Shown here piece after piece: positions 12,439 through 23,828 of a DNA stretch of 64,000 nt. Both the position numbers and the translations under genes were made by a program. Every line of letters starts with the position of its first letter. Position 1 is the stretch's first letter. The notes under the pieces were generated by a model. That model was not told where the DNA came from. It saw nothing but the letters and a program-made list of their open reading frames with translations, and made no database searches. This DNA is from Juglans regia (taxonomy: Eukaryota > Streptophyta > Magnoliopsida > Fagales > Juglandaceae): positions 4,100,243 through 4,164,242 of the forward strand of contig NC_049907.1 in assembly GCF_001411555.2 (NCBI RefSeq). The letters are read 5' to 3'.

Positions 12439-13312
12439 TCAGGATGTAAACAATCTTTGAACTTGAGGAATCAACGAAAAATGTCTTAACACTTTTTGGG
12501 GTACATTATGCTTATCGGATGTCCATCTTGACTCATGACACACAGGACATGAATCAAATTCTGCATATTGCTGCCAGAAGATAACACAATCATTTTTACA
12601 AGCGTGGATGATATTATAATCAAATCCTAACCCTCGTTTCAATTGCTTCGATTCATAAAAATTACGGGGTACTACGTCATCCTGAGGGAGAGCCTCTTTA
12701 AATAATTCTAGCAACATGTCAATGGCCTTGGTAGAAATACGATAAATAGACTTAAAATGAAGCAACTTCACCGTGAAAGACAACTTGTTATGACGGGTGC
12801 ACCCCTCGTACAACTCTCGTTATGCATCCTCCCATAGTCTTCGAAAGTTTCAATTTCCCTCAAATGATTGTGCAAATGTTCATTCTCCATCTCTCGCCCC
12901 AAATATTCCTACACCTAGATCGCCTAACATCTCAGTCATATCCTCTCCATTATCATCACTGTCATCAGAAGCATCCACATGAATGTCGATGTCGTTACCC
13001 TCCTCTATTTGATTGGACTGATTGCTAAATCTAAGTCCTTTAGGAAATGGTTCGCCAAGTAAAACCTAATGTGAGTATTTAGAATCGATTCCATTTACTT
13101 ACAAATAAATGATCCTCCACTACCACCAAATTATAAGAACTAAAATTTTTGCACTTCTTACACGGACATCTTATAAATCCTCGACTGTCAACACTTAAGT
13201 AAGCAAACTCTATAAAAAACGTCATCCCTTGTGCATACTCCTTGTAGTCTCGTCCAAATCTATCTCCTAACAACATCCAACTCTTCTCCCTTGTATTTTC
13301 GTTACTCGTCAT
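12439..13312 (-). pseudogene. CACTA (En/Spm) TNP2-type transposase, N-terminal fragment
   Basis: The minus strand gives the transposase-associated domain with DRFGRDYKEYAQG and IRCPCKKCKN (13312-13082). An acidic linker DASDDSDNGEDM follows near 12980. The transposase_21 start has YEGCTRHNKLSF, YNIIHACKNDCVIFW and CPVCHESRW (12813-12440). The frame stops at LIPQVQRLFTS, where Copia sequence begins. Internal stops near 12850-12900 and the lost C-terminal catalytic part make it inactive. Confidence 0.85.
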
Positions 13313-14084
13313 CTGTCTATCAAAATAATCTAATTCATGGGATAAACATTTACAAGAGTCTTTTAGTAGATACTGCTTTTAGTATTGATAAGGTAGTTAG
13401 TCCAATCTTATTCGAGAGATTATCATCTATATTGCATATACACTCAGTTTTAACTCTAATGTTAGTCAAAATTTCGACAACATTTCCCTACAATTCTCTA
13501 AATATGTTAGTCACGATAAGTCGTCGACCCTATTCATGGGCCGAACAACTTACGAACGACATACCCAAAGAATGTAAGGAAACATTGAACCAAAATTTTG
13601 ATTGACTAACACAGAGTTTAAATTGAATATATATGCCATATAGATGATAGAATCACAAACTGTCCACTTTGGACAATTCCAGAGTTGTACCCAAGAGAAT
13701 GTTTGGCCACAACTCTCGAACGGGTCTAAGGTTCAATTACATGCATATAAAAATAACGCTGAAATCCATCTAGCTCCTAAATAGTAAACTAAGCCACTAG
13801 TAAACCAACTCCAATTATTTAATCACTCTCTAATTCATATGTTTCTTATTTTTAAAGTATTAATTATAATTTAAATTTACTTATTTTTTAATTATACCTT
13901 TTAGCTTTTAACCCCATTAACTATTAAGTATTAATTCTAATTTAAGTTATACATAAATCTTATGTTTCTTATTTTTTAAAGTATTAATTATAATTATAAT
14001 TTACTTATTTTTTAATTATACTTTATAGTTTTTAATAAATTATCTCCAAACCATTAAATTTGAATTTGAGTATTACAACACAGG
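13313..14084. other. Upstream part of the CACTA fragment, AT-rich
   Basis: Contains a GAGAGTTGTGGCC / AATTGTCCAAAGTGGAC stretch (minus strand, about 13720-13660) that I take as transposon sequence, then A/T-rich DNA. No gene is supported. Confidence 0.35.
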
Positions 14085-16165
14085 AGCACACCTGTTTGAA
14101 CACTTCAAGATCTGTTCGAACATAATAACGCGTTCGAATGAGAAATCATTGTGTTTGAACGGTTGCAACCGAGAATCCAGACACAAAACAGAACCAAACA
14201 CAATTTTAGAGAACACATTCATTAGATAAACACCTACTACCAAGATACATATTTCACAAACATTGTATAAACACAAATATATTTTCATATTCTCACATCC
14301 AAACACAAATATATTTATATTTTTCTCACATCCAAATATAAATACATTCTTCTAACCTTAATCTTTTGTTCAAAAACAGAAGAGAAAATAACTAATTTGA
14401 GTTTAAGAGAACATAAATTTGAGTTTTTTTAATAAAACAATCACATGAAAATAGAATATTAAAGTAAAAGAACATATCAATTTAAAGAGCAATCAGTGGT
14501 TGATTTTGGCCGAACACTTCAAGGTCTGATCTCTCACTTTCGTTCTCTCTCGTGCTCTCTCAATCTCAAGAGGAATCAACATAAATGGCCAGCACGTTTA
14601 TGCTTTTGGACATCTTATTTCTTATTTTCCCGTTCGAACGTAATTTATTAATCGTTCAAACCCAAATACAGGGAAGCGGAAAAAATTTCTTGCCTGATCA
14701 ATTCAGCACACATCCATTAGAACGTCCATTATAGTTGTTCAAACAGATAATTGAAAGTGTAATATGGCGCAAATTGATTCTGCCACAGCTTAGGAATGGC
14801 ACCAACATATTATATACGTTTGAACGCTATAAGTTTCCTTTCAAACATGTAATTAACCAGTTTGAACAGTAATAATAGACAGTTCGAACGTGATATATAT
14901 ATATATATATCTAATTTTATTATATATATATAATTTTATTACTATATATATAAAAGTATAGGTATATAGAACACTTAATCTTTATGTGTTCAATATATAT
15001 AAGTTAATAGGTATAATATAAGTTAAGAATATATATATATAAGTCTAAATGTATAGTAGAAAATAAGGATATAGTAGTGTACAAGACTATATACTTATAT
15101 AGTACACCCATATAAGTATTATAAGTATATTATATAAGAGTATATTATAAAAGTACATTAAATATATAAGTATATTATATTTAAGTATATTATATTTAAG
15201 TATATTATATGATATTAGGATAAGTATATACTCTATAAGTAGATATAGTTGTATATCTAACTATAATATAAGTGAACAAATATATATAACTATATATGTA
15301 AGTATAACTATATATTATAGTAGTATATAATTATATAGTTGTATATATAAGTATAATATATTGTAGTATATAAGTATATATAAGTAGTATATAAGTATTA
15401 GTATAAATATAAGTATATAATAATTAAGTATGAGTATTATTATATAAGTAGTATAAGTATATATACTATATTATATAACAAATATAATAATAACCAACAC
15501 AATATTTTTTCCCGTTGGAATGGTATTCGTAAGCGTTCGAACGAATTATATATTTTTGGAATGAGTTTGAACGGAATTACTAATCGTTCGAACGGAAATA
15601 AATAAATATTAGGCATCGTGTCCAGACCTAGCGCCGTTAGAACACACCAAACCCATTTCAGCCCCTCTGTTGCTCTAGTGCTTCCAGCTGCCAAACGCTA
15701 CCGTCGAAGCCACCGTCCATCACCACTCTCTAACCCGCAACAAGTATGTCCTCTCCCAATCGTTTTTACCGATTAATTTCTCCTAAAATATGTTTTAAAA
15801 GGGTTGAAAATGGGATTTTGAAAAAAACCCCATTTCAAAATCGTAGTTGGCTAGAAATGGAGGAAGAGATGAATATAGGTCATCCCGACCTCTCATTGTT
15901 ATTGTGGGAGGAAAAACGACGTTTTTAAATCATATATTACGGTTTTGGCAATGGTTGAGTTGACTTAGCCATTGACGATTTTGAACTAGAATTGTCATTC
16001 GAACGTGCATAAGACGTTCGAACGGTATACGAATAGTTTTCATTCGAACCACAATTAGACGGTTTGAATGGCAATCAGTGAGCGTTCGAGCGTATATTTA
16101 TGATCAGTCGAACACACTATATACCGTTGGAACATGTTGTTAAGCATTCAAATGGTACATACTTT
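14085..16165. repeat. Left array of CGTTCGAACG-type subterminal repeats
   Basis: Dozens of degenerate copies of a 10-bp palindromic word, consensus CGTTCGAACG with variants such as GTTTGAACG and CATTCGAAC, in both orientations. They cluster at 14090-14890 and 15530-16160, with spacings of roughly 15-60 bp. Short, repeated, palindromic subterminal words are typical of CACTA elements, where they serve as transposase/TNPA binding sites. An AT-rich block at 14890-15500 interrupts the array. Confidence 0.65.
14890..15500. repeat. Low-complexity TATA/AAGTATA tract
   Basis: About 600 bp of irregular TATATA, AAGTATA and TAGTATA repeats. No coding potential. Confidence 0.8.
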
Positions 16166-16375
16166 TTTTTTTATAGATATAATAACCTTGATCTAATTAT
16201 AATTTTGATATTTTGTAATCATTGTCCTTAATTTTATATCATAAATTTAGCGTCATTTCAATGGCTTCTCGGGAAAAAAAAAGGGGTTGCATCAGGGCAA
16301 TCATTTAGCGAAGAAGTCTGAGAGATGACTATTTTGTTAGAGAGGCAGATGAAAATAGATGATTTTAGGAATCTT

Positions 16376-17104
16376 ATGTGGGATAGGGGTGAAAACCGAT
16401 GTCGTTGGCGCGGTTTTTGGGCAAAACCGACACCGACCGACATCTGGAAAAATGGATGAGGTACCGACCGTAAACGGTCGATGGCGAGAAGGGCACCGAT
16501 CAAAGACAGTTCTCCGCCGGTTCTTGGTCGGCGTCGGTTCTTTGACGGTTCTAGTGAGATAATTATGAGAGAGAATGAGAGAGGGAGAGATGCATAGGAG
16601 AGAGAGAGAGTTACAGATGAGAGAGATAGAGAGAGAGTTACAGATGAGAGTTCGGGAAGAAGAAGATCGGGGAAGAAGAAGAATACTCTTAATGAAACGA
16701 CGCCGTTTCACTTAAGTTTAAGTGGAACGGCGTCGTTTCAGACTTATTATTTCTTTCTTACGTCCTTAATAAAACGACGACGTTTGGTTTAATGCCAAAC
16801 GGCGTCGTTTCCAGTATCTGTTGCAGTACTTATTAACTAAAACGGCGCCGTTCAACTTAAACTTAAGTGGAACGATGCCGTTTTGATAAGGGTATATTAA
16901 AAAAAAAAGGATTTTATTATATCGGTCGGTTTAGCGGTCTGGTCCAGCTTCAAACCGAGACCGAACCGCTGAACATCGGTTTCTTGAAATTTCCACCGCA
17001 CGCCGACCGGTTCTCCACCGGTTCCGGCCGGTTCCTGACGCGGCCAGTCGGTTTGCGTTTGTGGCAGCCGGTGATGTCGGTTTCTGTACAGCCCTAATGT
17101 GGGA
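16376..17104. mobile_element. Element C of the TAGGGGTG family, inserted in the transposon ORF
   Basis: The body is 16384-17096, starting TAGGGGTGAAAACCGA and ending TACAGCCCTA, with perfect ATGTGGGA repeats at 16376-16383 and 17097-17104. Both ends are rich in ACCGGTT/CGGTCGG words. The middle holds a GA-rich tract and three hairpins (16694-16882). Taking out the element and one repeat rejoins the interrupted frame as FRNLMWERNS. Confidence 0.85.
16694..16882. repeat. Three consecutive hairpins built on AAACGRCGNCGTTT
   Basis: Hairpin 1 (16694-16739) has 22-bp arms with one mismatch. Hairpin 2 (about 16772-16811) has 16-bp arms with one mismatch. Hairpin 3 (about 16839-16882) has 22-bp arms with about three mismatches. 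Loops are 0-6 bp. All carry the ACGRCG/CGTCGT core. Confidence 0.8.
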
Positions 17105-18439
17105 GAGAAATTCTCTCGCATCTGTCTTTCTTGATCGTGGTTGGACATCGATCATCAATCAGAAGGACGAAGGGACGAACAAGATAGTTTCCTACATCAA
17201 TATTGTATTTGAGTTCTATAGAGAACTTGGTTGTGCCAGGTAGGAGGATGACACATACACTTTCTTCGTTTGAGGCATCACAGTACGCTTTTCAGTTGAT
17301 GCAGTTGCTGATTTTCTAGGTATCCCTCGATTGCCCACTGCATATCCTAACGTGGTGCCTAGAGAGTCTACACCTGCAGGCGATGGGGAGACTGCAGAGG
17401 AAGAGGATACTGTGATGCCTGATGAGATCGATGGCTTAGCTGATCATGAGGTTCGTTAGTTGGTTGTGGGTCCAGATGCTCCTTCCTATGATGGACAGAG
17501 CATCAAACATGTGGACTTATCTAGTTTTTTTAAGATCATGAACATTAAAATAGCTAACAACATCGATCATCGACTACACGAGACTGATGTGAGCATGGAC
17601 CTGGCACGATTTATGTTACGGGTTGCTCGCGGGGTGCCTATAGACCTAACGGGATATATATTCGCTAGGATTCGATCAGAGACAATCTATATTATGACAG
17701 ATAGAGTATTATTTTATTTAGTGTACTTGGTTACTCCTTTGGTATATATAATATTCAGACTTATCAAAAAAAATTTGTAACAAATATATTTCCATTTAGA
17801 GTCATGCTCACACGATTGCTTTTAGAAAAAGGAGTCAGGCTAGATGACTTTGAGCATCTTCGGGAGCCGATTGGACCAATCAACTCGACCACCTTGTCTC
17901 GTAGCACTAGACACTCCATATTTCGTATTCGTGCACCCACTATAGAGGCGGTCGACACTCAAGGAAGTGCACAGGGCGTATCTGGTGAGGCATCTACACA
18001 GGGTCATCACACAATGCTACTCGTGAGGAGATTGCAGATACTGTGAGCGCAAAGATGCACGCACAGACATTAGAGATCATTGATGTAGTCTGGGTGGCCC
18101 TCCCAGAGATTGAGTCGAAGCTCATGTCTTGAGCGATTGATATTAAGGCACGTATTGCTGGAGTTGAGGCGGTGCTACACGATATGGCCCAGTAGTGTAT
18201 ATATTTTATTAGCATTAAATATGCTTTTTTGTATTGACAATCATGACTATTTGTATTTTGTATAATTAATTTAAATATTCAAATAGTCATACATTATATT
18301 CCCACCATACATTATATTTTTGGGATGCAATTTATGTAAAAAACGACACTATAAGTAATATTTATTTAACATAAAAAAATACTAAAATATTTTTTCATTA
18401 ATTACTTAAAATTAAGTTATCATGAATTCGTAAAGATTT

Positions 18440-18830
18440 TATGTTCCGTTCAAACAAGGTTTAAAAAAATCTCTGCCAATTTTAATTTAATTTCCCACCA
18501 AGTGTTTCGTTTGAATGCATAAATGTTGTGCTTGAACGAGCTTGCAACCTTCCTGCCAACGTTTACCACCAAATCTTTACTGTTTGAACAAACCAATTTT
18601 ATGTTTGAATAGATTTAAACTTTCTCCACCAAAAGAAATTACTTCCCCGCCTATATTACCATTCAAACCAATTATATAACATTCGAACGAACATTAATTC
18701 CTGGTTTGAACGTATTTTTGACCATTCGAACGGTTTTAACATTTTGAAACGACCTAATTCGTCACAGAAGATATGGTTCGAATGTCTTTTAAGCCATTTG
18801 AACGTTTTTAAAAAGTCATCATTTGTTTGA
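18440..18830. repeat. Right array of CGTTCGAACG-type subterminal repeats
   Basis: Same degenerate word as the 14085-16165 array: CCGTTCAAAC, CGTTTGAATG, CATTCGAACG, GGTTCGAATG and others, roughly every 20-50 bp up to the terminus at 18911. Confidence 0.7.
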
Positions 18831-18911
18831 GACGAAATTTATTTTTCGTCTCTAATAATTACTTTTAGGGACAAAATAAATTTATCCCTAAAACTAAAAT
18901 TTCTTGTAGTA
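18831..18911. repeat. CACTA-type terminus
   Basis: The minus strand begins TACTACAAGAAATTTTAG at 18911, one base off the canonical CACTACAAGAAA. It is followed by GTCCCTAAAAG and GAGACGAAAAATAAAT, two stems common just inside plant CACTA ends. Duplicated host flank starts directly to the right. Confidence 0.75.
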
Positions 18912-19072
18912 TAAAATAGGTAATCATGATATCAGTCCAGACCTTCTAATTAACTTGAATGAATCCAACATACCATGATGAATGTTAAGAACTTAATTTG
19001 GTGAGAGCACAAAAATTTCTAATTAAGGCCTTGGTTTTTCGTGATTAATTTAGCGAGCCATTAGTAGTACCA
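18912..19072. repeat. First copy of LRR-kinase flanking sequence
   Basis: AATAGGTAATCATGATATCAG and TGAATGAATCCAACA recur at 20790-20930 and 54985-55130, which places this as a third, partial copy of the flank that accompanies the LRR kinases. Confidence 0.6.
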
Positions 19073-19270
19073 TTGACTAGTACTATATATATTTTTTTCC
19101 TTCTAAATGCATGTAAGAGTTCTTATGTCCTAAATCATGTACCATTTCAAGGAGATCCATCAAATATATATATATATATATATATGTATGCTTTGGATAT
19201 TTGTTCTTTCACAATCAAAGTTCGCCTTACTCGGCCTAGCATTGATTGCTCTAGTCGTATTATCAATTAG
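19073..19270 (+). pseudogene. Relic of RADIALIS-like gene 3' end
   Basis: The words ACCATTGACT, ATGTAAG.GTTCTTATGT, ATCCATCAAAT, TATTTGTTCTTTC and CTCGGCCTA align in order with 8476-8630, the presumed 3' UTR of the RADIALIS-like gene. No coding part is present. An AT dinucleotide run lies at about 19165-19186. Confidence 0.55.
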
Positions 19271-19649
19271 CCAAACACGCTTCTCATGTACGTGGTATAA
19301 GCTGGCTAGGGTCTTAGGCGGTACTTGAGGATTGCCAACTGGAACGACTGCTGTAAACGTGATCCCCAAGTTTGGACGACCCCTAGCTAATTTCACCGGG
19401 TTGAGTCGGGATGGCTGGTTTTAATCATCATCATATAATAAATATCGGACTGATAAACAGTATTGTCACCACCTATACGTACATGAGCTACTTAAATCAT
19501 TGAAATTTACAAAACCTTAAAAAAAGATACAAATCTATATGTGCATTTCTTACTTACAATTAAGTTCCATGATTAATATAATACAAATTATTAAATCTAA
19601 CACTTCTGATCATTTACTTAACCTTTTGGGACAAATAATAGAGTAATGC
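19271..19649. other. Intergenic, no gene supported
   Basis: A minus-strand 78-codon frame at 19396-19160 has no recognisable domain. Otherwise AT-rich. Confidence 0.35.
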
Positions 19650-19801
19650 TCTATGCAGTCTTGGAGTTCGCAAGCGCCGTACAGTCGCTTTGAAAAAGAG
19701 TAGAGTCTACTATTAAAAAATTATTATTTTTTCATGTAGGTCCCATATTTATTCACTTTTTTCAAAGTGATTGTACGGTACTTGCACATTCACAACTGGA
19801 A
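19650..19801. mobile_element. Foldback MITE, copy 1
   Basis: Imperfect inverted arms of about 45 bp end in CGCTTTGAAAAAGAG and TTTTTTCAAAGTGATTG around a central TCTACTATTAAAAAATTATT. A sister copy lies at 22079-22241. Confidence 0.6.
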
Positions 19802-19904
19802 CTATCATTTATCATGAAAAAAATATTTCTGACTACTTTCAACTCCTACAAGAACGAGAGTTCCCACTTTGAGAGGGCCGGGGTTGACAACCTAGCTAGA
19901 TATA

Positions 19905-21110
19905 CCTATCATACATTAACCCTAGCTATTAACTGGCTGTTAATTCGTTATTAATACAGGAAGCCATATGAAGAGAATTAATATGAAATAATGTGCATAA
20001 ATTGAATGGCCTCATTTTAATTCTCTATCCTAAAGAGGACAAAGCATATCCTTTGGTAAACGTTGGATCGAGTACCAGAATTATATGGAAGATTTCCCTT
20101 AAGTTCGAGTAAGAACTTAAGCTAGACCTCAAGTGAGAGAGTAAAATCACAGATTTGGGCCCGTATCTTTCCCATTTGAGATTCTTTTAAGTTTTGACAA
20201 GAATTTGAAAACATCTTTCTATGAGTTGTATAGTATCCTCTGATTTTAGACCCGTATCTCTTTGCAATTCCTCATGTCCACTTTCTCCTGATCTTCTGTA
20301 CTGAGAAACTTAGCCTCATTTATCTGTTTGGTATTAAGAAGAATCGATCGCACCGTTTTCTCAATCACAGACGTACAGTTTCTTGTTTTAGATGACTAGT
20401 TTGATTATCATAGGTTTAATGGGTCGACGTGACTTGTAATCCACTACTGCTTGCAACTTGCTGTCTATATGCATCATGTCCTGCCTAATCTTAAATTTGA
20501 CAAAAAAATCTCTCATTTGAAACAATTTGCAGGCTTTGCTACGGCAAGAAGAAATTAGCCGTTTTTTATGATTTTATATTCAGTACTGCATGCATTCTCG
20601 TGTTCTTGACGCCACATTTTCCAGGAGAGAAATTCAAACAGAAGCAAGCCATTTGAAAGCAGAGGGAATTGAAGCCTTTTGACGTAGACGTTTGGGTACT
20701 GGAAACGATGCCATGATCAGCATACTAGAAAATGGGGATATCTTAAATATCCAGCCCGTCAGATAAGGATGCAGTAATGCATATTAAAATAGGAAATCAT
20801 ATCAAACCAGACCTTTTGAGTTCTGACTTCAATGAATCCAACAGATTGATGATGAATGTTATGAACTTGGTTTGGTGAGAGGACATAAAATTCTATAGGC
20901 ATTGGTTCTTCGAAATTTATATTATATCTAGAAAGAAAAAAAAAACCTTGTTTGGTACATGAATTGGGATTTTTGAGTTAGTGGGATATAACTATATAAA
21001 TGGAGTGAAATCTGCAGTATTTATTACTGTTAGTATAACCACTTGCTTGGAAAGTGAGATGATCTTGTTTGGCTATCATCTCATCTTGTCCTACGGTACA
21101 CGGCATTGGA
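19905..21110. repeat. Duplicated LRR-kinase flank, copy B
   Basis: Matches 54040-55150 in order: CCATATGAAGAGAATTAA, CATAAATTGAATGGCCTCA, the CTTGCTGTCTATATGCAT stretch, TATTCTCGTGTTCT and TGAATCCAACAGAT. This is a segmental duplication about 34 kb apart that carries the two LRR kinases. Confidence 0.75.
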
Positions 21111-21111
21111 T

Positions 21112-21710
21112 ATGGCAATTCTAGAATCCGTTGGAAACCGAAAAGTTTCCTTCCAAACCTAATTTGTTGCAGTTAATAGCCAAATAAAGGGTCATATTTA
21201 TGTGGGAATGGGTTCTTTGAAAAGTGAAAGGCTTCATTTGAGTGGACATATACCATTCACGTACAATTTGGGGTTTGGAAAGATTACAAAGACTTTGTCT
21301 TGATAGTAATAAAATTGAAGGATTCTGTTAAGATATAAAATAAATAATAAAATCTATCTATTTTCATTAGTTTAAATTTTTGGAACAAACGATGATTTTA
21401 CATAGTATTAGAACAGAGGTTCTGAGTTTGAATCTTGACTCTACATTTTATACCATTTAATTAAATATTCTACATGTTGGCCATCTATTGAGAGGAAATG
21501 TTAAGATATAAAATAAATAATAAAATCTATCTCTTTTCATCATTTTAAACTTTTAGGATAGGTGGTGATTTTACGGATTCATTTAAGAAATATGTCAATT
21601 AAGGAACTTAGGGAGTGTTGAGACTCTCAAACAATAGAATCTCTTGATCCTTCCCAAATTGAAATTCAAGCCTCAGTCATCTAATTCCCCACGACTACGT
21701 CATGGCTCCA
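21112..21710 (+). pseudogene. LRR receptor-kinase relic (leucine-rich repeat region)
   Basis: Two blocks resemble the intact kinase gene: 21180-21325 with AATAAAGGGTCATATT, GGGAATGGG and TTTGGAAAGATTACAAAGA (compare 25760-25920), and 21590-21710 with CTCTCAAACAATAGAATCTC (compare 25940-26030). The two blocks are contiguous in the intact gene and are parted here by a TRIM insertion. Frameshifts and stops show it is dead. Confidence 0.75.
21321..21580 (+). mobile_element. TRIM element (family 2) inside the LRR relic
   Basis: Two 77-bp direct repeats lie at 21326-21402 and 21499-21575, each starting TGTTAAGATATAAAATAA and ending GATTTTAC(A/G). They flank a 96-bp interior that opens with TAGTATTAGAACAG, a decayed initiator-tRNA primer site, and closes with the purine tract GAGAGGAAA. 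Perfect GATTC duplications lie at 21321-21325 and 21576-21580. No coding capacity; mobilised in trans by definition of the class. Confidence 0.85.
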
Positions 21711-21752
21711 AATTCTAATCCCGTAATTTACTTTTTCGAGTGAATTAAGCTT

Positions 21753-21942
21753 CGTTTGGATGACAAATATCTCTCAACTCATCTCAACTCATCATTACAA
21801 CTTTTTCAAATTTCAACATAAAATATAATAAACAATTCAACTTTTTCAAATTCTAAAATAATAATAATATTAAAAAATAATATTCTAACAATATTTTATC
21901 ATTTCAACTCAATTCAATTCAACTCACTTTAACATCCAAACG
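21753..21942. mobile_element. AT-rich MITE with CGTTTGGATG ends
   Basis: Perfect 10-bp inverted ends CGTTTGGATG and CATCCAAACG enclose an AT-rich body with CTCAACTCATCTCAACTC and TTCAACTTTTTCAAATT words. Related copies lie at 4520-4738, 23829-24035 and, more decayed, 22262-22540. Confidence 0.75.
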
Positions 21943-22078
21943 CAACCTTAGTGTCTGTTTTCACCGGCGCACATAATTTTATTTTACCGTAGCCCGTGGA
22001 TCATTTGAATGACGTTTACCAAAATTTCAGAAGCTGAATCCGGAATTTTCAATTAAAGGGATATTTGAGAAGAGTAAT

Positions 22079-22241
22079 TCTACATACAACCGTGAAGTGC
22101 GTAACCGCGCGCCCCGTAATCGCTTTGAAAAAGAGTGGGGTCCACTATTAAAAAATTAATTTTTTTCATGTGGATCCCATGTTTTATTCATTTTTTTCAA
22201 AGCGATTACGCGGTGGTTACACAATTTACGGTTGTAGGTAT
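22079..22241. mobile_element. Foldback MITE, copy 2
   Basis: Inverted arms of about 50 bp: the left arm runs CTACATACAACCGT ... GTAATCGCTTTGAAAAA and the right arm TTTTTTCAAAGCGATTACG ... ACGGTTGTAGGT. It shares its core with copy 1 at 19650. Confidence 0.75.
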
Positions 22242-23828
22242 ATTTTCTCTAAGATTTTATAGAGTTTTGGAAAATAAGAGAGAAAAAATTGAATAAAAAA
22301 TATTATAAAATTAAATTATTATTAGAATATAATTTTTTAATATAGTTTTTATTTTGTGATTTGAAAAGGTTTCAATTTATTTTTTTTTTGTTTGAAAGTT
22401 TGAAAAATTTGTAATGAAAAATTTGAAAAAATTGTAATAATTAGTTTGAAAACTTTTATTTTAATGATGTTTGAAAATGAAATAAGACGAAATAAGACGG
22501 GATGATAAGAAACCAAAACTATTTCCAAACATTCCCATGTGGTTAGCTAGCTTGGTAATCGATGCTTTTGCAGATCATGAAATTGGAGTAACAAGCCACA
22601 TTCAACTATTCATATTTTTAATAAATAAAAAAAATCTTTGCTACACATAAATCGATGTGTTAGCATATCAGTTATAGTGAGAATCATTATAATTATAAAA
22701 AAAAAATATCAATAATTTTTTAGCATAGCTGCTTTCGCATCAGTGGTATACTGAGTGGGTACAAAAGAAGACTTCTAAATAGATTTTCTCATAAAAAATT
22801 AAATAAAAAATAGTAAGACCCGTACAATATTATTTATTTTTACAATTTCTTTTATATTTATGTTTTAAAATGAGAGTATTCATATAAAGTGATATTACTT
22901 TTGTAAACTATTTTGCAAAAATACCTCTTATTTAAAATATAGTTGTATAAAAAATCGTATAAAATGTTGTATATGACTATCATTTTTCAAATAAAAATAA
23001 TTAGGATCAGAAGATTTTAAAACAACCTTACATACTTCGTAACCCCATTTGAATCTACATTGAATTAAGGTTATCACTGTTGACTTCATGATCGGTAAAG
23101 CTAAATTTAATTATTTTATTTATACGTTAACACTCTTCCCACTTATGGATTAATAGACTACTATAAACAAATAAGTTAACAAACATGTGAAATATTTTGT
23201 TAAATTAAACAATGCAGTAGCTGACATGAACTAGGATTTGAACTCAGTACCTCTACTATATGATACTATACTGTTAAATCACCACTTTAATATATGATAG
23301 ATTTAATTACTTAATTATATCTTCAATTTCGTTTTGAGATTCTAAATAATCTAACCTAAGTGGTACGCCATGTTCACGAAATGTGAAACATGACAAATTA
23401 TGTTATGTTTAATGCTTTATAAAAAATGCTCGATCTAATTTTTTTTTTATAAAAATAAATTTATAAATTGGTTCAAACTGTGGTATATTAAATTGTGAAG
23501 TTTCTTTATAACAAAATAGATATGAATTTTACATTGAGTCGCATAAGTTTATTTTTTATAAGATTTTTTGTAAATATATCACTTCTCTAATTAAAAAATG
23601 ATAAAAAGAAAAAAAAAATTAACAAGTATTTTCAATGTAAAGAAATTTGTGCATCAAGAAGGGAGAATAATTAACGCGCGTTTTGTCGTAGAATTTTTGA
23701 AATCAAATTTGCTCATTTTCGACGTTTATTTATTTTATATTTTGAGACCAAAATGAAAAAAGAAATATGGATAAATCTAATTCTTTAACATTCTGTCGAA
23801 GTATTAACTATTTTGGAAAATTTAGGGT
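22242..23828. other. AT-rich intergenic, decayed MITE at its left
   Basis: 22262-22540 resembles the CGTTTGGATG MITE family but without clean ends. The rest is duplicated flank matching about 61660-62100 (for example AAATTTGTGCATCAAGAA at 23645 and 61935). No gene. Confidence 0.45.

Larger units (their letters stand above)
16261..18195 (+). pseudogene. Putative plant-transposon protein ORF (PF20167-like), broken
   Basis: An ATG at 16261 opens MASREKKRG. Fragments in shifting frames then give RNLMWERNS (split by a MITE), LDRGWTSIINQ, FSVDAVADFLGIPRLPTAYP (about 17300), VDLSSFFKIMNIKIANNID, DLARFMLRVARGVPIDLTGYIFARI and MLTRLLLEKGVRLDDFEHL, with an acidic and Ser/Thr-rich tail to about 18195. 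The order matches what I know as the putative plant transposon protein domain; the exact family needs a profile search. Several stop codons break it. It lies on the strand opposite the TNP2 fragment, between two arrays of TTCGAA repeats. Confidence 0.6.

Noticed and set aside
14890..15500. Origin or centromere-like AT repeat
   Set aside because: Irregular TATA/AAGTATA low-complexity DNA with no unit length; common in plant intergenic DNA.
19160..19396. 78-codon minus-strand frame (KLARGRPNLGITFTAVV)
   Set aside because: No family, no start context, and it overlaps a repeat-derived region.
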